Assembly (NCBI GenBank): GCA_004000625.1 | Contig: SAUS01000010.1 | Location: 1-49,758 of the forward strand | Reading direction: 5' to 3' | Origin: Candidatus Cibiobacter qucibialis | GTDB lineage: Bacteria; Bacillota; Clostridia; Oscillospirales; Ruminococcaceae | DNA: 49,758 nt | Shown: piece after piece, positions 1-8,129 of the stretch | Layout of the letters: each line of letters begins with the position of its first letter | Numbering within the stretch: the stretch's first letter is position 1 | The notes under the pieces: generated by a model | The model's database searches: none | The model's input: the letters and a program-made list of their open reading frames with translations, nothing else | Told to the model about the DNA's origin: nothing | Made by a program: the position numbers and the translations under genes

Positions 1-55
1 CCGCAGCTGCCGGAGCGGTGCTTAAGCCGCAAGGCGGGAATTGTGCGGTGTTGCC
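1..55 (+). repeat. Repeat A (MITE-like), right end only
   Basis: This is the 3' end of a dispersed element whose complete copies lie at 15684, 22621, 26979, 35568 and 47201. It ends in the terminal inverted repeat GAATTGTGCGGTGTTGCC, and the rest lies outside the window. It stops 33 bp before the oleate hydratase start codon, so that gene's promoter may lie in or before the element. Confidence 0.9.
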
Positions 56-88
56 CCAGATAAACAAACCAACGCAAGGAGGCTTTTT

Positions 89-1864
89 ATGTATTATTCC
101 AGCGGTAACTATGAAGCTTTTGCCCGTCCCGAAAAACCGGAGGGCGTTGACCACAAGAGTGCCTACCTTATCGGCAGCGGCCTGGCCGCGCTGTCCGCCG
201 CATGCTTTATGGTGCGTGACGGCCAGATGAAGGGCGAGCACATCCATGTGCTGGAAAAGGACCCCATCCCCGGTGGTGCCTGCGATGGCTACAAGTACCA
301 GGACATCGGTTACGTTATGCGCGGCGGCCGTGAGATGGACAACCACTTCGAGTGCATGTGGGATTTGTTCCGCTCCATCCCCTCCATTGAGGATGAGAAC
401 GTCACCGTGCTGGACGAGTATTACTGGCTGAACAAGCACGATCCCAACTACAGCCTGTGCCGCGCCACTGTCAACTGCGGCGAGGATGCCCACACCGATG
501 GCAAGTTCGGCCTGTCTGACAAGGGTGCCATGGAGATTTTGAAGCTGTTCATGACCCCGGACGAGCAGTTGTACGATAAAAAGATCACCGACTTCTTTGA
601 TGACGAAGTCCTGAACACCAACTTCTGGCTGTACTGGCGCACCATGTTCGCCTTTGAGAACTGGCACAGCGCCCTGGAGATGAAGCGCTACCTTCAGCGC
701 TACATCCACCACATCGGCGGCCTGCCGGATTTCACCGCCCTGCGCTTTACCCGCTACAACCAATATGAATCCATGATCCTGCCCATGGTCAAGTACCTGG
801 AAAGCTATGGCGTGCAGTTCCATTACGGCGTCAAGGTGACCAACGTTGCCTTTGACTGCGCCAACGGCAAAAAGCAGGCCACCCGCATTGATACTCTGCG
901 CGACGGCCACGAAGAGTGCATTGACCTGACCGAGAACGACCTCGTGTTCATCACCAACGGCGGCTGTGTCGAAAACTCCACCATTGGCAGCCAGACCACC
1001 GTTGCCCCCCTCAAGTTTGATCTGAAGGAAGGCGGCGGCTGGGATCTGTGGCGCAAGATCGCCGCCCAGGACCCCAGCTTCGGCCACCCGGACAAGTTCT
1101 GCTATGACCCGGAGCTGAGCAACTGGATGAGCGCCACCATCACCACGCTGGACCAGCGCATTGTGCCCTATATCAAAAAGATCTGCAAGCGCGATCCCTT
1201 CACCGGCAAGGTCGTCACCGGCGGCATTGTCTCCGTCAAGGATTCCAGCTGGCTGCTCAGCTGGACCCTGAACCGCCAGCAGCAGTTCCGCGACCAGCCC
1301 AAGGACCAGCTCTGCGTTTGGGTGTACAGTCTGTTCAGTGATAAGCCCGGCGATTACGTCAAGAAGCCCATGCGCGAATGCACCGGCGAGGAGATCTGTC
1401 AGGAATGGCTGTACCACATTGGTGTACCAGTTGACCAGATCGAGGATCTGGCTGCCAACAGTGCCAACACCGTGCCCTGCATGATGCCGTATATCGATGC
1501 TTTCTTTATGCCGCGCGCTGCCGGCGACCGCCCGGATGTTGTGCCCGAAGGCGCTGTGAATTTCGCTTTCATCGGCCAGTTTGCCGAGACCAAGCGCGAT
1601 ACCATCTTTACCACCGAGTATTCCATCCGCACCGGCATGGAAGCGGTTTACACCCTGCTGAACGTTGACCGCGGCGTACCGGAGGTCTGGGGCAGCGTAT
1701 ATGATATCCGTGACCTGCTGGATGCCACCGTAAAACTGCGCGATGGCAAAAAGGTCACCGATATGGAGATGAACGTTGTGCAGAAACTGGCCCTGAAAGA
1801 AGCTTTGAAGAAGCTGGAGGGCACCGAGATTGAAAAACTGCTGAAAGAATACAATGTGATCTGA
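89..1864 (+). CDS. ohyA: Oleate hydratase (MCRA family), FAD-binding
   Basis: Encodes 591 residues, the normal size for bacterial oleate hydratases, which add water to the cis-9 double bond of oleic or linoleic acid to give 10-hydroxy fatty acids. This detoxifies free unsaturated fatty acids at the membrane. The N-terminus has the FAD-binding Rossmann pattern (GSGLAALSAA, about residues 26-35). The family motif GGREMDNHFECMWDLF follows, and RYNQYESMILPM matches the active-site region around the conserved tyrosine. I chose ATG 89 because AAGGAGG lies just upstream; the longer reading frame runs back into repeat A. It is monocistronic: repeat A is upstream and a terminator shared with the convergent GH13 gene is downstream. 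Confidence 0.95.
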   Translation: MYYSSGNYEAFARPEKPEGVDHKSAYLIGSGLAALSAACFMVRDGQMKGEHIHVLEKDPIPGGACDGYKYQDIGYVMRGGREMDNHFECMWDLFRSIPSIEDENVTVLDEYYWLNKHDPNYSLCRATVNCGEDAHTDGKFGLSDKGAMEILKLFMTPDEQLYDKKITDFFDDEVLNTNFWLYWRTMFAFENWHSALEMKRYLQRYIHHIGGLPDFTALRFTRYNQYESMILPMVKYLESYGVQFHYGVKVTNVAFDCANGKKQATRIDTLRDGHEECIDLTENDLVFITNGGCVENSTIGSQTTVAPLKFDLKEGGGWDLWRKIAAQDPSFGHPDKFCYDPELSNWMSATITTLDQRIVPYIKKICKRDPFTGKVVTGGIVSVKDSSWLLSWTLNRQQQFRDQPKDQLCVWVYSLFSDKPGDYVKKPMRECTGEEICQEWLYHIGVPVDQIEDLAANSANTVPCMMPYIDAFFMPRAAGDRPDVVPEGAVNFAFIGQFAETKRDTIFTTEYSIRTGMEAVYTLLNVDRGVPEVWGSVYDIRDLLDATVKLRDGKKVTDMEMNVVQKLALKEALKKLEGTEIEKLLKEYNVI

Positions 1865-1896
1865 AGCGTATAATCATTCTTCCATAAAAAACACTG

Positions 1897-1925
1897 CCCC
1901 GGCGGGATATCTTGTCCCGCCGGGG
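1897..1925. terminator. Convergent stem-loop between ohyA and GH13 gene
   Basis: An 11-bp perfect GC-rich stem (CCCCGGCGGGA / TCCCGCCGGGG) with a 7-nt loop. It lies 32 bp after the ohyA stop and before the end of the opposing gene. The flanks are only moderately A/T rich, so it probably serves both directions. Confidence 0.8.
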
Positions 1926-1969
1926 CGCTGCTTTATATGATTCTATTTAACGTTTGCAATCTATTCTGC

Positions 1970-3538
1970 TTACCCCAAAATTGCAAAGCTCTGTGCACCC
2001 AGCACCAGCTCATCGCCCTTCACTTCGGCTTTGCCGATCACATGCAGCACGCGGGTACCGTCTTCCAGCTTCAGGGGCAGTTCTGCTTCCTCGCGGGCGG
2101 GGTTCACCGCGCAGATCAGCTTGCCGCGCTCCCAGGCAAACGGGCGGTAGCTGCCCTTTGCCTTGGGGGCAAACCGCACATGGAACGGCGCATCGGAATC
2201 CAGATCCCGGTGGCTGTGGCGGAAGTTCAGCACCCCCTGCACGGTATGCCACAGGCTGTCAGGGTCTGCCTGCTGGGCAGCCACGGTGGGGGCGTCCGCG
2301 GCATCGTCCACCGGCAGGTACAGCTTGTCGGCTGCGGCGGTAGAAAATCCCTTGTTGGCGCTGTTATCCCACTGCATGGGGGTGCGGGAACCGGTGCGGA
2401 AATAGCCGCCCTCCTTGGTGGGCAGCGGCAGATAGCGCATGCCGATCTCATCGCCATAATACACAAACGGTGCGCCGGGCAGGGTAAACAGCATGGCGTA
2501 AGCAATTTTCAACTCATCCGGGGTCAAACCGGCGGAGGGGCGGATGGTATCATGGTTGCAGGTAATCAAGCAATACAGGCCGTCCTTGCGGGTCGCCTTG
2601 TAGCTGGGCAGCCAGTCATCCAGGAACTTGTCAATACCCGTGCCGGAATCCGCACAGAAATACGCCTTGCCGATGTTATGCGGGTCAGAATCTATTGCGC
2701 CATCATAATTGCGCATCAGCCAGCTGTAGCCATTGCCCTGCCATTCCAGCATAAAGTCCATATCAAAGCCGTTTTTCAGGGACTGGCGCGGCTGGTTCCA
2801 TTCGCTCACCAGAGCGGCTTCGGGGTATTCCTTGTCCAGCATAGCGGCAATATCGCGCCAGATGGCACAGGTATACTTTTTGTGGTGGGTATCATTCTTG
2901 ACCAGGCTGGATGCCATATCCACACGGAAACCATCGCAGCCCATATCCAGCCAAAAGCGCATCACATCCTTCACGGCTTCCACCGTTGCGCGCGGGCCGG
3001 GGGCGTCGGTGGGCATTTGCCACTTTTCGCGGCACTTGCCGTAACCATAGTTCAAAGCAGGCTGGCACTTGAAGAAGTTCAAAATATAAGTACCGTTGCG
3101 GTCGGTCTCGCCGCCAATGAACGGCATACCGTCACCGGCGCTAAAGCAGGAGTCCGTCCAGATATAGCGGTCGGAATACTCATTCTTTTCCGGCTTGCTG
3201 CTCTCCTTAAACCATGCGTGTTCCTCGCTGGTATGGCCGGGCACCAGGTCCAGCAGCACATGGATGCCCTTGGCATGAGCTGCTTCAAACAGCGCTTTGG
3301 CATCCGCGTTGGTGCCATAGCGGGGGGCAATCAGCTTATAATCGCGCACATCATACCCGGCGTCCTTGAACGGGGAATCAAAGCAGGGGTTGATCCAAAG
3401 GGCGTTGCACCCCAGCTCTTTGATGTAATCCAGCTTTTCGATAATCCCCTTCAGATCGCCGATGCCATCCCCGTTGGTATCATAAAAGCTTTGGGGGTAA
3501 ATTTCGTAAAAAACTGCGTCTTTCAGCCATTGTTTCAA
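1970..3538 (-). CDS. GH13 alpha-amylase-family glycosidase (alpha-glucosidase-like)
   Basis: Encodes 522 residues of the (beta/alpha)8 GH13 fold, predicted to hydrolyse alpha-glucosidic bonds in maltose- or isomaltose-type oligosaccharides. It begins like oligo-1,6-glucosidases (WLKDAVFYEIYPQSFYDTNG). The four GH13 regions are visible: DLVPGHTS, GFRVDMASS (nucleophile Asp), ALVSEWNQP (acid/base Glu) and ITCNHDT (transition-state Asp). There is no signal peptide, so it is probably cytoplasmic. I chose TTG at 3538 because AGGAG sits 8 nt upstream; the open frame continues 40 codons further but lacks a ribosome site. Exact substrate cannot be read from sequence. It is monocistronic and convergent with ohyA. 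Confidence 0.88.
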   Translation of the reverse strand: MKQWLKDAVFYEIYPQSFYDTNGDGIGDLKGIIEKLDYIKELGCNALWINPCFDSPFKDAGYDVRDYKLIAPRYGTNADAKALFEAAHAKGIHVLLDLVPGHTSEEHAWFKESSKPEKNEYSDRYIWTDSCFSAGDGMPFIGGETDRNGTYILNFFKCQPALNYGYGKCREKWQMPTDAPGPRATVEAVKDVMRFWLDMGCDGFRVDMASSLVKNDTHHKKYTCAIWRDIAAMLDKEYPEAALVSEWNQPRQSLKNGFDMDFMLEWQGNGYSWLMRNYDGAIDSDPHNIGKAYFCADSGTGIDKFLDDWLPSYKATRKDGLYCLITCNHDTIRPSAGLTPDELKIAYAMLFTLPGAPFVYYGDEIGMRYLPLPTKEGGYFRTGSRTPMQWDNSANKGFSTAAADKLYLPVDDAADAPTVAAQQADPDSLWHTVQGVLNFRHSHRDLDSDAPFHVRFAPKAKGSYRPFAWERGKLICAVNPAREEAELPLKLEDGTRVLHVIGKAEVKGDELVLGAQSFAILG

Positions 3539-3720
3539 AACAATCACTCCTATTATTTTCTGTCCCTCTGCGCGGAATCCGGCGCACCGTATGGTTCCCG
3601 CTGTACCGGGCAAAGTTCCACTTTTATCATACGGTTCCGCACGGCAGTTGTCAATCACCTTTCACAAAAACAGACGCAGATATTTTTAATTTTCTGGTGC
3701 CGGTGCACAATTTTATCCGC

Positions 3721-4629
3721 TTATGGTGCATTCTGCTGCGTAACGCTGCTGTTCAGCATCCGGGCAAATTCGCGCGCAGCTGCGTTGGGAACACGGCCGC
3801 CATCCTGCACCAGCACAACATGACGGGTGGGGATTTCCTCTTTCAACTGGATGGTAAACACATCCCCCGCGGCCAGGGCGTCCTTGGCAAAATTCTGCGG
3901 CACATACCCCAGCCCCAGCCCGCTTTTGACCAGCGGCACCACCTGGTCGGTGGTAGCGGCCTCAGTATCCGGCTGCAAAACAAGATTGTTGCTTAAGTAA
4001 AACTGGTTATAGAACGCATAGGTCATCGTCTCGCTGCCCAGGCAAATCAGAGGGTATTGCTGCAGTTCTTTCAGCGCCCAGCGGCGGCCCTGCAAAAATT
4101 CAAAGTCCCTGCCGGCAATCAGAATTTCCTGGAACGGCATCAGCAGGGTACGGCGCATCGTGGATTCCAACCGGGCCGGGGTGGTGATCACACAAAGATC
4201 CACCAGCCCGCGCCCCAGCGCACGGATGGCCTGCGGGGTGGAATGGTTGGCAATGCGCAGCCGCACGCCGGGGTAACGCCGGTGGAATTCCCGCAGCTTA
4301 TCCAGCAAAAACACATTCAAAGCGGTCTCGCTGGCGCTAATGGTCAGCGCGCCGCTTTCCAGCGCGGTAATGCCCGCCAGCTCGCTTTCCCCCGCCTGCA
4401 GCTGCTCCTGGGCGATTTCCACGTGGGCAAACAGCGCCTCGCCCTCCGGCGTCATCGTCACGCCGCGGGTGCTGCGCACCAGCAGCTTGCAGCCCAGCTG
4501 TTCCTCCAGCCGGTTCAGGGCGCGGGTCACATTGGGCTGGCTCATGCGCAGCACATTGGCCGCGCGGGTTATACTGTGATATTTGCAGACATAGTAAAAT
4601 AAGCGGTAATATTCATAGTTTACATTCAC
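3721..4629 (-). CDS. LysR-family transcriptional regulator
   Basis: Encodes 302 residues, typical LysR size. The N-terminal winged helix-turn-helix is clear (SITRAANVLRMSQPNVTRAL, about residues 20-39), followed by a type-2 periplasmic-binding-like effector domain. The chosen start is GTG 4629, preceded by GAGG at 7 nt; an upstream in-frame ATG at 4659 has no obvious ribosome site. It is divergent from the aminotransferase at 4926, so it probably regulates that gene and itself from the shared 4630-4925 region. The effector is unknown. Confidence 0.9.
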   Translation of the reverse strand: MNVNYEYYRLFYYVCKYHSITRAANVLRMSQPNVTRALNRLEEQLGCKLLVRSTRGVTMTPEGEALFAHVEIAQEQLQAGESELAGITALESGALTISASETALNVFLLDKLREFHRRYPGVRLRIANHSTPQAIRALGRGLVDLCVITTPARLESTMRRTLLMPFQEILIAGRDFEFLQGRRWALKELQQYPLICLGSETMTYAFYNQFYLSNNLVLQPDTEAATTDQVVPLVKSGLGLGYVPQNFAKDALAAGDVFTIQLKEEIPTRHVVLVQDGGRVPNAAAREFARMLNSSVTQQNAP

Positions 4630-4694
4630 AGTTTTTCCTCTTTTCCTGCGTTTTGCCATATCAAATACAAATATTTTGCATGCGAAACATATAT

Positions 4695-4723
4695 TTTACA
4701 AATGTGTTTTCCGACAGTATAAT
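4695..4723 (+). promoter_or_regulatory. Sigma-A promoter toward the aminotransferase
   Basis: TTTACA (4695-4700), a 17-bp spacer and a perfect TATAAT (4718-4723). It points at the aminotransferase start 200 bp downstream. The transcript would run through the repeat B element. The LysR gene start lies within 70 bp on the other strand, so operator sites could overlap. Confidence 0.65.
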
Positions 4724-4779
4724 ACAAACCGTTCCAGAAAACAAGGCATACCGGCAGGGTCCGTGCATACTCCCCCCAG

Positions 4780-4879
4780 GGTGTACCTGAAACGTCGAAA
4801 ATTTAGAATATTTCTACAAACGCGGAATCCATCGCACATTTGCGAAATCTTCGTCATTTTCTTCGTTTTCAGCTACACC
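4780..4879. repeat. Repeat B, complete 100-bp element with inverted ends
   Basis: Both ends read GGTGTA-N-CTGAAA inward (left 4780-4791, right 4868-4879 on the other strand), so this is a short element with terminal inverted repeats. The interior is A/T rich. The right arm, which includes GAAAATGACG and ATTTCGCAAA, resembles the sequence starting at 49623, and a third end lies at 22532. It sits between the promoter at 4695 and the aminotransferase, inside the presumed 5' UTR. Confidence 0.65.
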
Positions 4880-4925
4880 AGGTAAGCAAGCGGCCCTGCC
4901 GGTATTGTCCAGGAAGGATGGCACC

Positions 4926-6248
4926 ATGCAGTATCAGGATATGACAAAAAAAGAAATGCAGCGGGAATACCACCGTCTGTGCCAGCGCTACCAGGAGTAC
5001 GAACAGCAGGGCCTGCAGCTGGATCTTTCCCGCGGAAAGCCTGCGCCGGAGCAGCTGGCACTTTCGCAGCGCATGCTGGGTGAACTGAACTCCCGCAGCG
5101 TGCTGGACAGTGAGGATGGCACCGACTGCCGCAATTACGGCGGGCTGGACGGCATTCCCGAAGCAAAAGCCCTGCTGGCCGGTATGATCGGCGCGCGGCC
5201 GGAGCAGGTCATGGTGGGCGGCAACAGCAGCCTGACCATGATGTTCGATATTCTCAGCCACGCCATGCTGGACGGCCTGCTGGGCGCAGAGCCGTGGGTG
5301 CAGGTCAAGGACCGCAAGTTCCTTTGCCCCGTGCCGGGTTATGACCGCCATTTTGCCATGACGGAGCATTTCGGCTTCCAGCTAATCCCCATCCCCATGC
5401 ACAATGATGGCCCCGATATGGACATGATCGAAGACCTGGTCCAGCGGGATGCTTCCATCAAAGGCATCTGGTGCGTACCCAAGTACCAGAACCCCACCGG
5501 CATTGTGTTCAGCCCCATGGTGGTGGAGCGCTTTGCCCACCTGCAACCCGCAGCGCCGGATTTCCGCATTTTCTGGGATAACGCCTACTGCGTGCATGAC
5601 CTTTACCCCAACGCTCCGGCCGTCCTGCCAGACATCCTGTCCGCCTGCGCCAATGCCGGGCACCCGGATATGGTGTATGAGTTCTGCTCCACCAGCAAGG
5701 TTTCCTTCCCCGGTGCAGGCATCAGCGCCGTGGCGGCAAGTTCCGCCAACCTGATCGATCTGCGTAAAGTGTGGAAGTTTGCCACCATCGGCCCCGATAA
5801 GCTCAACCAGCTGCGCCAGGCACGTTTTTTCCGCAATGAAAGCGGCATTGAAGCCCATATGGCACGCCATGCCCGCCTGCTGCGCCCCAAGTTCGAGCAG
5901 GTCATCTCCATTTTCCGCGAGGAACTGGACGGCAGCGGCATTGCCAGCTGGACGGAACCCCGCGGCGGCTACTTCCTTTCCTTCGATACCATGCCGGGCT
6001 GCGCGGCCCGCACGGTGGAGCTTTGCCGCCGGGCCGGTGTCAAATTCACCCCCGCCGGTTCCACCTGGCCCTATGGCCGCGACCCGCAGGACAGCAACAT
6101 CCGTATTGCCCCCAGCTTTGCCAGCGCCGAGGAGATCGAACCTGCGGCCCGGCTGTTTACCATCTGCGTGCGGCTTGCCACACTGGAAAAGCTGGCGGCT
6201 ACCCGCTTTGCATCCGAAACCGCCCTTGGCGCGGAGCGCATCGCCTGA
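4926..6248 (+). CDS. Subfamily-Ic aspartate-type aminotransferase (PLP)
   Basis: Encodes 440 residues of a fold-type I PLP enzyme. The sequence resembles the MocR-like aspartate aminotransferase family (PF12897) more than classical AspC: LDLSRGKPAPEQLALS near the N-terminus, CVPKYQNPTG in the middle, and the PLP lysine in CSTSKVSFPGAGIS. The family transfers the amino group of aspartate to 2-oxoglutarate. ATG 4926 follows AGGAAGG at a normal distance. It is divergent from a LysR regulator that may control it. The C-terminal tail after about residue 410 is Ala/Leu-rich and less family-like. Confidence 0.85.
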   Translation: MQYQDMTKKEMQREYHRLCQRYQEYEQQGLQLDLSRGKPAPEQLALSQRMLGELNSRSVLDSEDGTDCRNYGGLDGIPEAKALLAGMIGARPEQVMVGGNSSLTMMFDILSHAMLDGLLGAEPWVQVKDRKFLCPVPGYDRHFAMTEHFGFQLIPIPMHNDGPDMDMIEDLVQRDASIKGIWCVPKYQNPTGIVFSPMVVERFAHLQPAAPDFRIFWDNAYCVHDLYPNAPAVLPDILSACANAGHPDMVYEFCSTSKVSFPGAGISAVAASSANLIDLRKVWKFATIGPDKLNQLRQARFFRNESGIEAHMARHARLLRPKFEQVISIFREELDGSGIASWTEPRGGYFLSFDTMPGCAARTVELCRRAGVKFTPAGSTWPYGRDPQDSNIRIAPSFASAEEIEPAARLFTICVRLATLEKLAATRFASETALGAERIA

Positions 6249-6657
6249 ATTTCCGCTCCTTGGCAGTTTTGCACAAACACCGTACCTTTCCCTCACCATC
6301 AAAACCGCATAAAACTGCAAGATTTGTTTGAAATCAAGAGCTTTTCCGTATTTTTTGTCATTAAATTCGGCAATTAGCTCAATTTTCGGTGCGCTTTATT
6401 GTGCATCGTGCACAGTATTTTTAATCTGTCAGAATCACGGAATATCCAAAAGGCAGAATGTGCGGCAAGGGGCTTACAAATGGCGGGGAATGGTGGTATT
6501 ATGGCGGCATAAAAAACGCAGCAAGGAGGGTGCAGAAACGGAACATCACCGTTTCCCCCTTCTGTTTTTCTCCTTGGTGCGCTTTTTATCAGATAAATTC
6601 AAAACATAAAGCCAGCCCGGCGCACAAGCTGCCCCGCTGGCCAGAGGAGGCGGAATA
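6249..6657 (+). other. Intergenic region upstream of the ATP synthase operon
   Basis: About 400 bp with no convincing gene; the small open frames here have no family features. It is A/T rich between 6310 and 6450, with a short palindrome GTGCATCGTGCAC near 6401. It must hold the operon promoter, but I cannot fix a good -35/-10 pair. There is no atpI-like gene before atpB. A hairpin with a T-run is described separately. Confidence 0.6.
6523..6569 (+). terminator. Terminator-like hairpin in the atp operon leader
   Basis: AAACGG (6536-6541) pairs with CCGTTT (6549-6554), and the outer AAGGAGGG (6523-6530) can pair imperfectly with CCCCCTT (6555-6561). A T-rich run follows (6561-6569). It lies about 90 bp before atpB, on the same strand, far from the aminotransferase end. 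It may stop read-through or act as an attenuator. The sequestered AAGGAGG looks like a ribosome site but has no gene behind it. Confidence 0.5.
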
Positions 6658-7344
6658 ATGAACGAACTGACCGCCGCCTTAAAAGAGGAGCTTAACGTTG
6701 ATACGGCGTTTACCCTTCCCATTTTTGGCGGCATCGACATCCCGGAATCCATCGCGGTAAGTTGGGGCATCATGGCGTTTTTGGTGATCGTTTCGATTTT
6801 GCTCACACGCAATCTCAAGGTCAATCATATCAGCAAGCGCCAGGCCATCCTGGAAACCGCTGTGGTAACCATGGATAACTTCTTCAAAGATCTGCTGGGC
6901 GAAGCCGGCAAGCAGTATGTGCCGTACCTGATCACGGTTGCACTGTACATTGCCTGCTCCAACCTGATCGGCATCATTGGTCTCAAGCCCCCCACAAAGG
7001 ACCTGAATGTTACCGCAGCGCTGGCTATTATGAGTATTGTGCTGATCGAATATTCCGGCATCCATGCAAAGGGCGGCAAGCGATTTGTACACAGCCTGGC
7101 GGAACCCATTGCCCTGATGACCCCCATGAACATTCTGGAAATCGCCATCCGGCCCACCAGCCTGTGCATGCGTTTGTTCGGCAACGTTCTGGGCGCATTT
7201 GTCATCATGGAACTCATCAAACTGGTGGTTCCGGTTTTTGTCCCCGCAATTTTCAGCCTGTATTTTGATTTGTTTGACGGTCTGATCCAAACCTATGTGT
7301 TTGTCTTCCTGACCTCCCTGTTCATGAAAGAAACGATGGAATGA
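6658..7344 (+). CDS. atpB: F-type ATP synthase subunit a
   Basis: Encodes 228 residues, a polytopic membrane protein forming the proton half-channels of Fo against the c-ring. The essential arginine is present in SLCMRLFGN (Arg172), and the C-terminal helix contains the usual polar GLIQTYVFVFL segment. It is first in the operon atpB-E-F-(H)A-G-D-C. A GAGGAGG-like site precedes ATG 6658. It is somewhat short compared with the E. coli protein, as is common in Firmicutes. Confidence 0.95.
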   Translation: MNELTAALKEELNVDTAFTLPIFGGIDIPESIAVSWGIMAFLVIVSILLTRNLKVNHISKRQAILETAVVTMDNFFKDLLGEAGKQYVPYLITVALYIACSNLIGIIGLKPPTKDLNVTAALAIMSIVLIEYSGIHAKGGKRFVHSLAEPIALMTPMNILEIAIRPTSLCMRLFGNVLGAFVIMELIKLVVPVFVPAIFSLYFDLFDGLIQTYVFVFLTSLFMKETME

Positions 7345-7395
7345 CCTGCGTTTTCTTTCCCACTTTTACATTATTATAAAAAGGAGTAATTTATT

Positions 7396-7620
7396 ATGGC
7401 AAGTTTGGTAGCTTTGGGCGCTGGCATCGCAGCACTGACCGGCATTGGCGCCGGCATCGGCATTGGCATTGCAACCGGTAAGGCAGCGGAGGCCATCAGC
7501 CGCCAGCCGGAAGCTGAAAGCAAGATCAGCAAGAACCTGCTGCTGGGCGCCGCCCTGGCAGAAGGCACCGCCATTTTCGGCTTCGTTGTTGCCCTGCTCA
7601 TCATCCTGTTCCTGGGCTGA
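7396..7620 (+). CDS. atpE: F-type ATP synthase subunit c
   Basis: Encodes a 74-residue hairpin of two membrane helices that oligomerises into the c-ring. The ion-carrying carboxylate is Glu56 in GAALAEGTAIFGF. The Na+-coordinating residues known from Ilyobacter-type c subunits (Gln in helix 1, Ser/Thr directly after Glu, Tyr further on) are replaced here: GIGIG in helix 1, Gly57 after the Glu, and Phe61. From this I infer a proton-coupled rather than sodium-coupled ring. AAAGGAG precedes the ATG. Confidence 0.95.
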   Translation: MASLVALGAGIAALTGIGAGIGIGIATGKAAEAISRQPEAESKISKNLLLGAALAEGTAIFGFVVALLIILFLG

Positions 7621-7637
7621 TAACGGAGGCATAAACG

Positions 7638-8129
7638 ATGCTGACACTGAATTTGAATATTCTGTGGACGGTCGTCAACATTCTGGTTCTGTTTGTTCTG
7701 CTGCGCAAGTTTTTGTACCGTCCCGTTATGAACGTGATTGAGCAGCGCCAGAAGCAGATCGATGATGCGATCGCCGATGCAGAAGGCAAAAAGAACGACG
7801 CACAGGCTGTTTTGGCACAGGCGCAGGATAAACTGCAGAATGTGGATACCGAAGCTGCCCAGCGCCGCGAAGCCTACGAAAAGCAGGCTGAAAAAGAGAA
7901 AGAACAGCTTTTGCAGGACGCCCAGCGCCAGGCAGATGCGATTGTGGCCGAAGGTAAAGCCGCTGCCGAAGCAGAGCATGCCCGCCGCCTGCGCGATGCC
8001 AATGCTGAAACTTCCGCCCTGGCCCGCGATATGTGTGAAAAGCTGCTGGCGCGCAACCTGACGCAGCAGGACGATGCACGCCTGCTGGATGACCTGCTGC
8101 AGAAAGCGGGGGACAGCAATGGCAAGTGA
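7638..8129 (+). CDS. atpF: F-type ATP synthase subunit b
   Basis: Encodes 163 residues with one N-terminal membrane helix (about residues 8-27) followed by a long charged Ala/Gln/Glu/Lys-rich coiled coil, the peripheral-stalk architecture. It normally dimerises and binds the C-terminal domain of delta at the top of F1. Its last 11 nt overlap the start of the next gene, the delta/alpha fusion. Its length is ordinary, so it has not absorbed the missing delta N-terminal domain. Confidence 0.95.
   Translation: MLTLNLNILWTVVNILVLFVLLRKFLYRPVMNVIEQRQKQIDDAIADAEGKKNDAQAVLAQAQDKLQNVDTEAAQRREAYEKQAEKEKEQLLQDAQRQADAIVAEGKAAAEAEHARRLRDANAETSALARDMCEKLLARNLTQQDDARLLDDLLQKAGDSNGK

Noticed and set aside
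1937..3823. 628-codon open frame on the plus strand
   Set aside because: Exactly antisense to the GH13 gene, with no ribosome site or family motifs; a shadow caused by high GC.
6328..6609. Possible atpI-like small gene before atpB
   Set aside because: The translation lacks the two membrane helices of AtpI and no ribosome site precedes it.
7396..7620. Sodium-binding c subunit
   Set aside because: The Gln, Ser/Thr and Tyr ligands known for Na+ c-rings are replaced by Gly/Ile, Gly and Phe.
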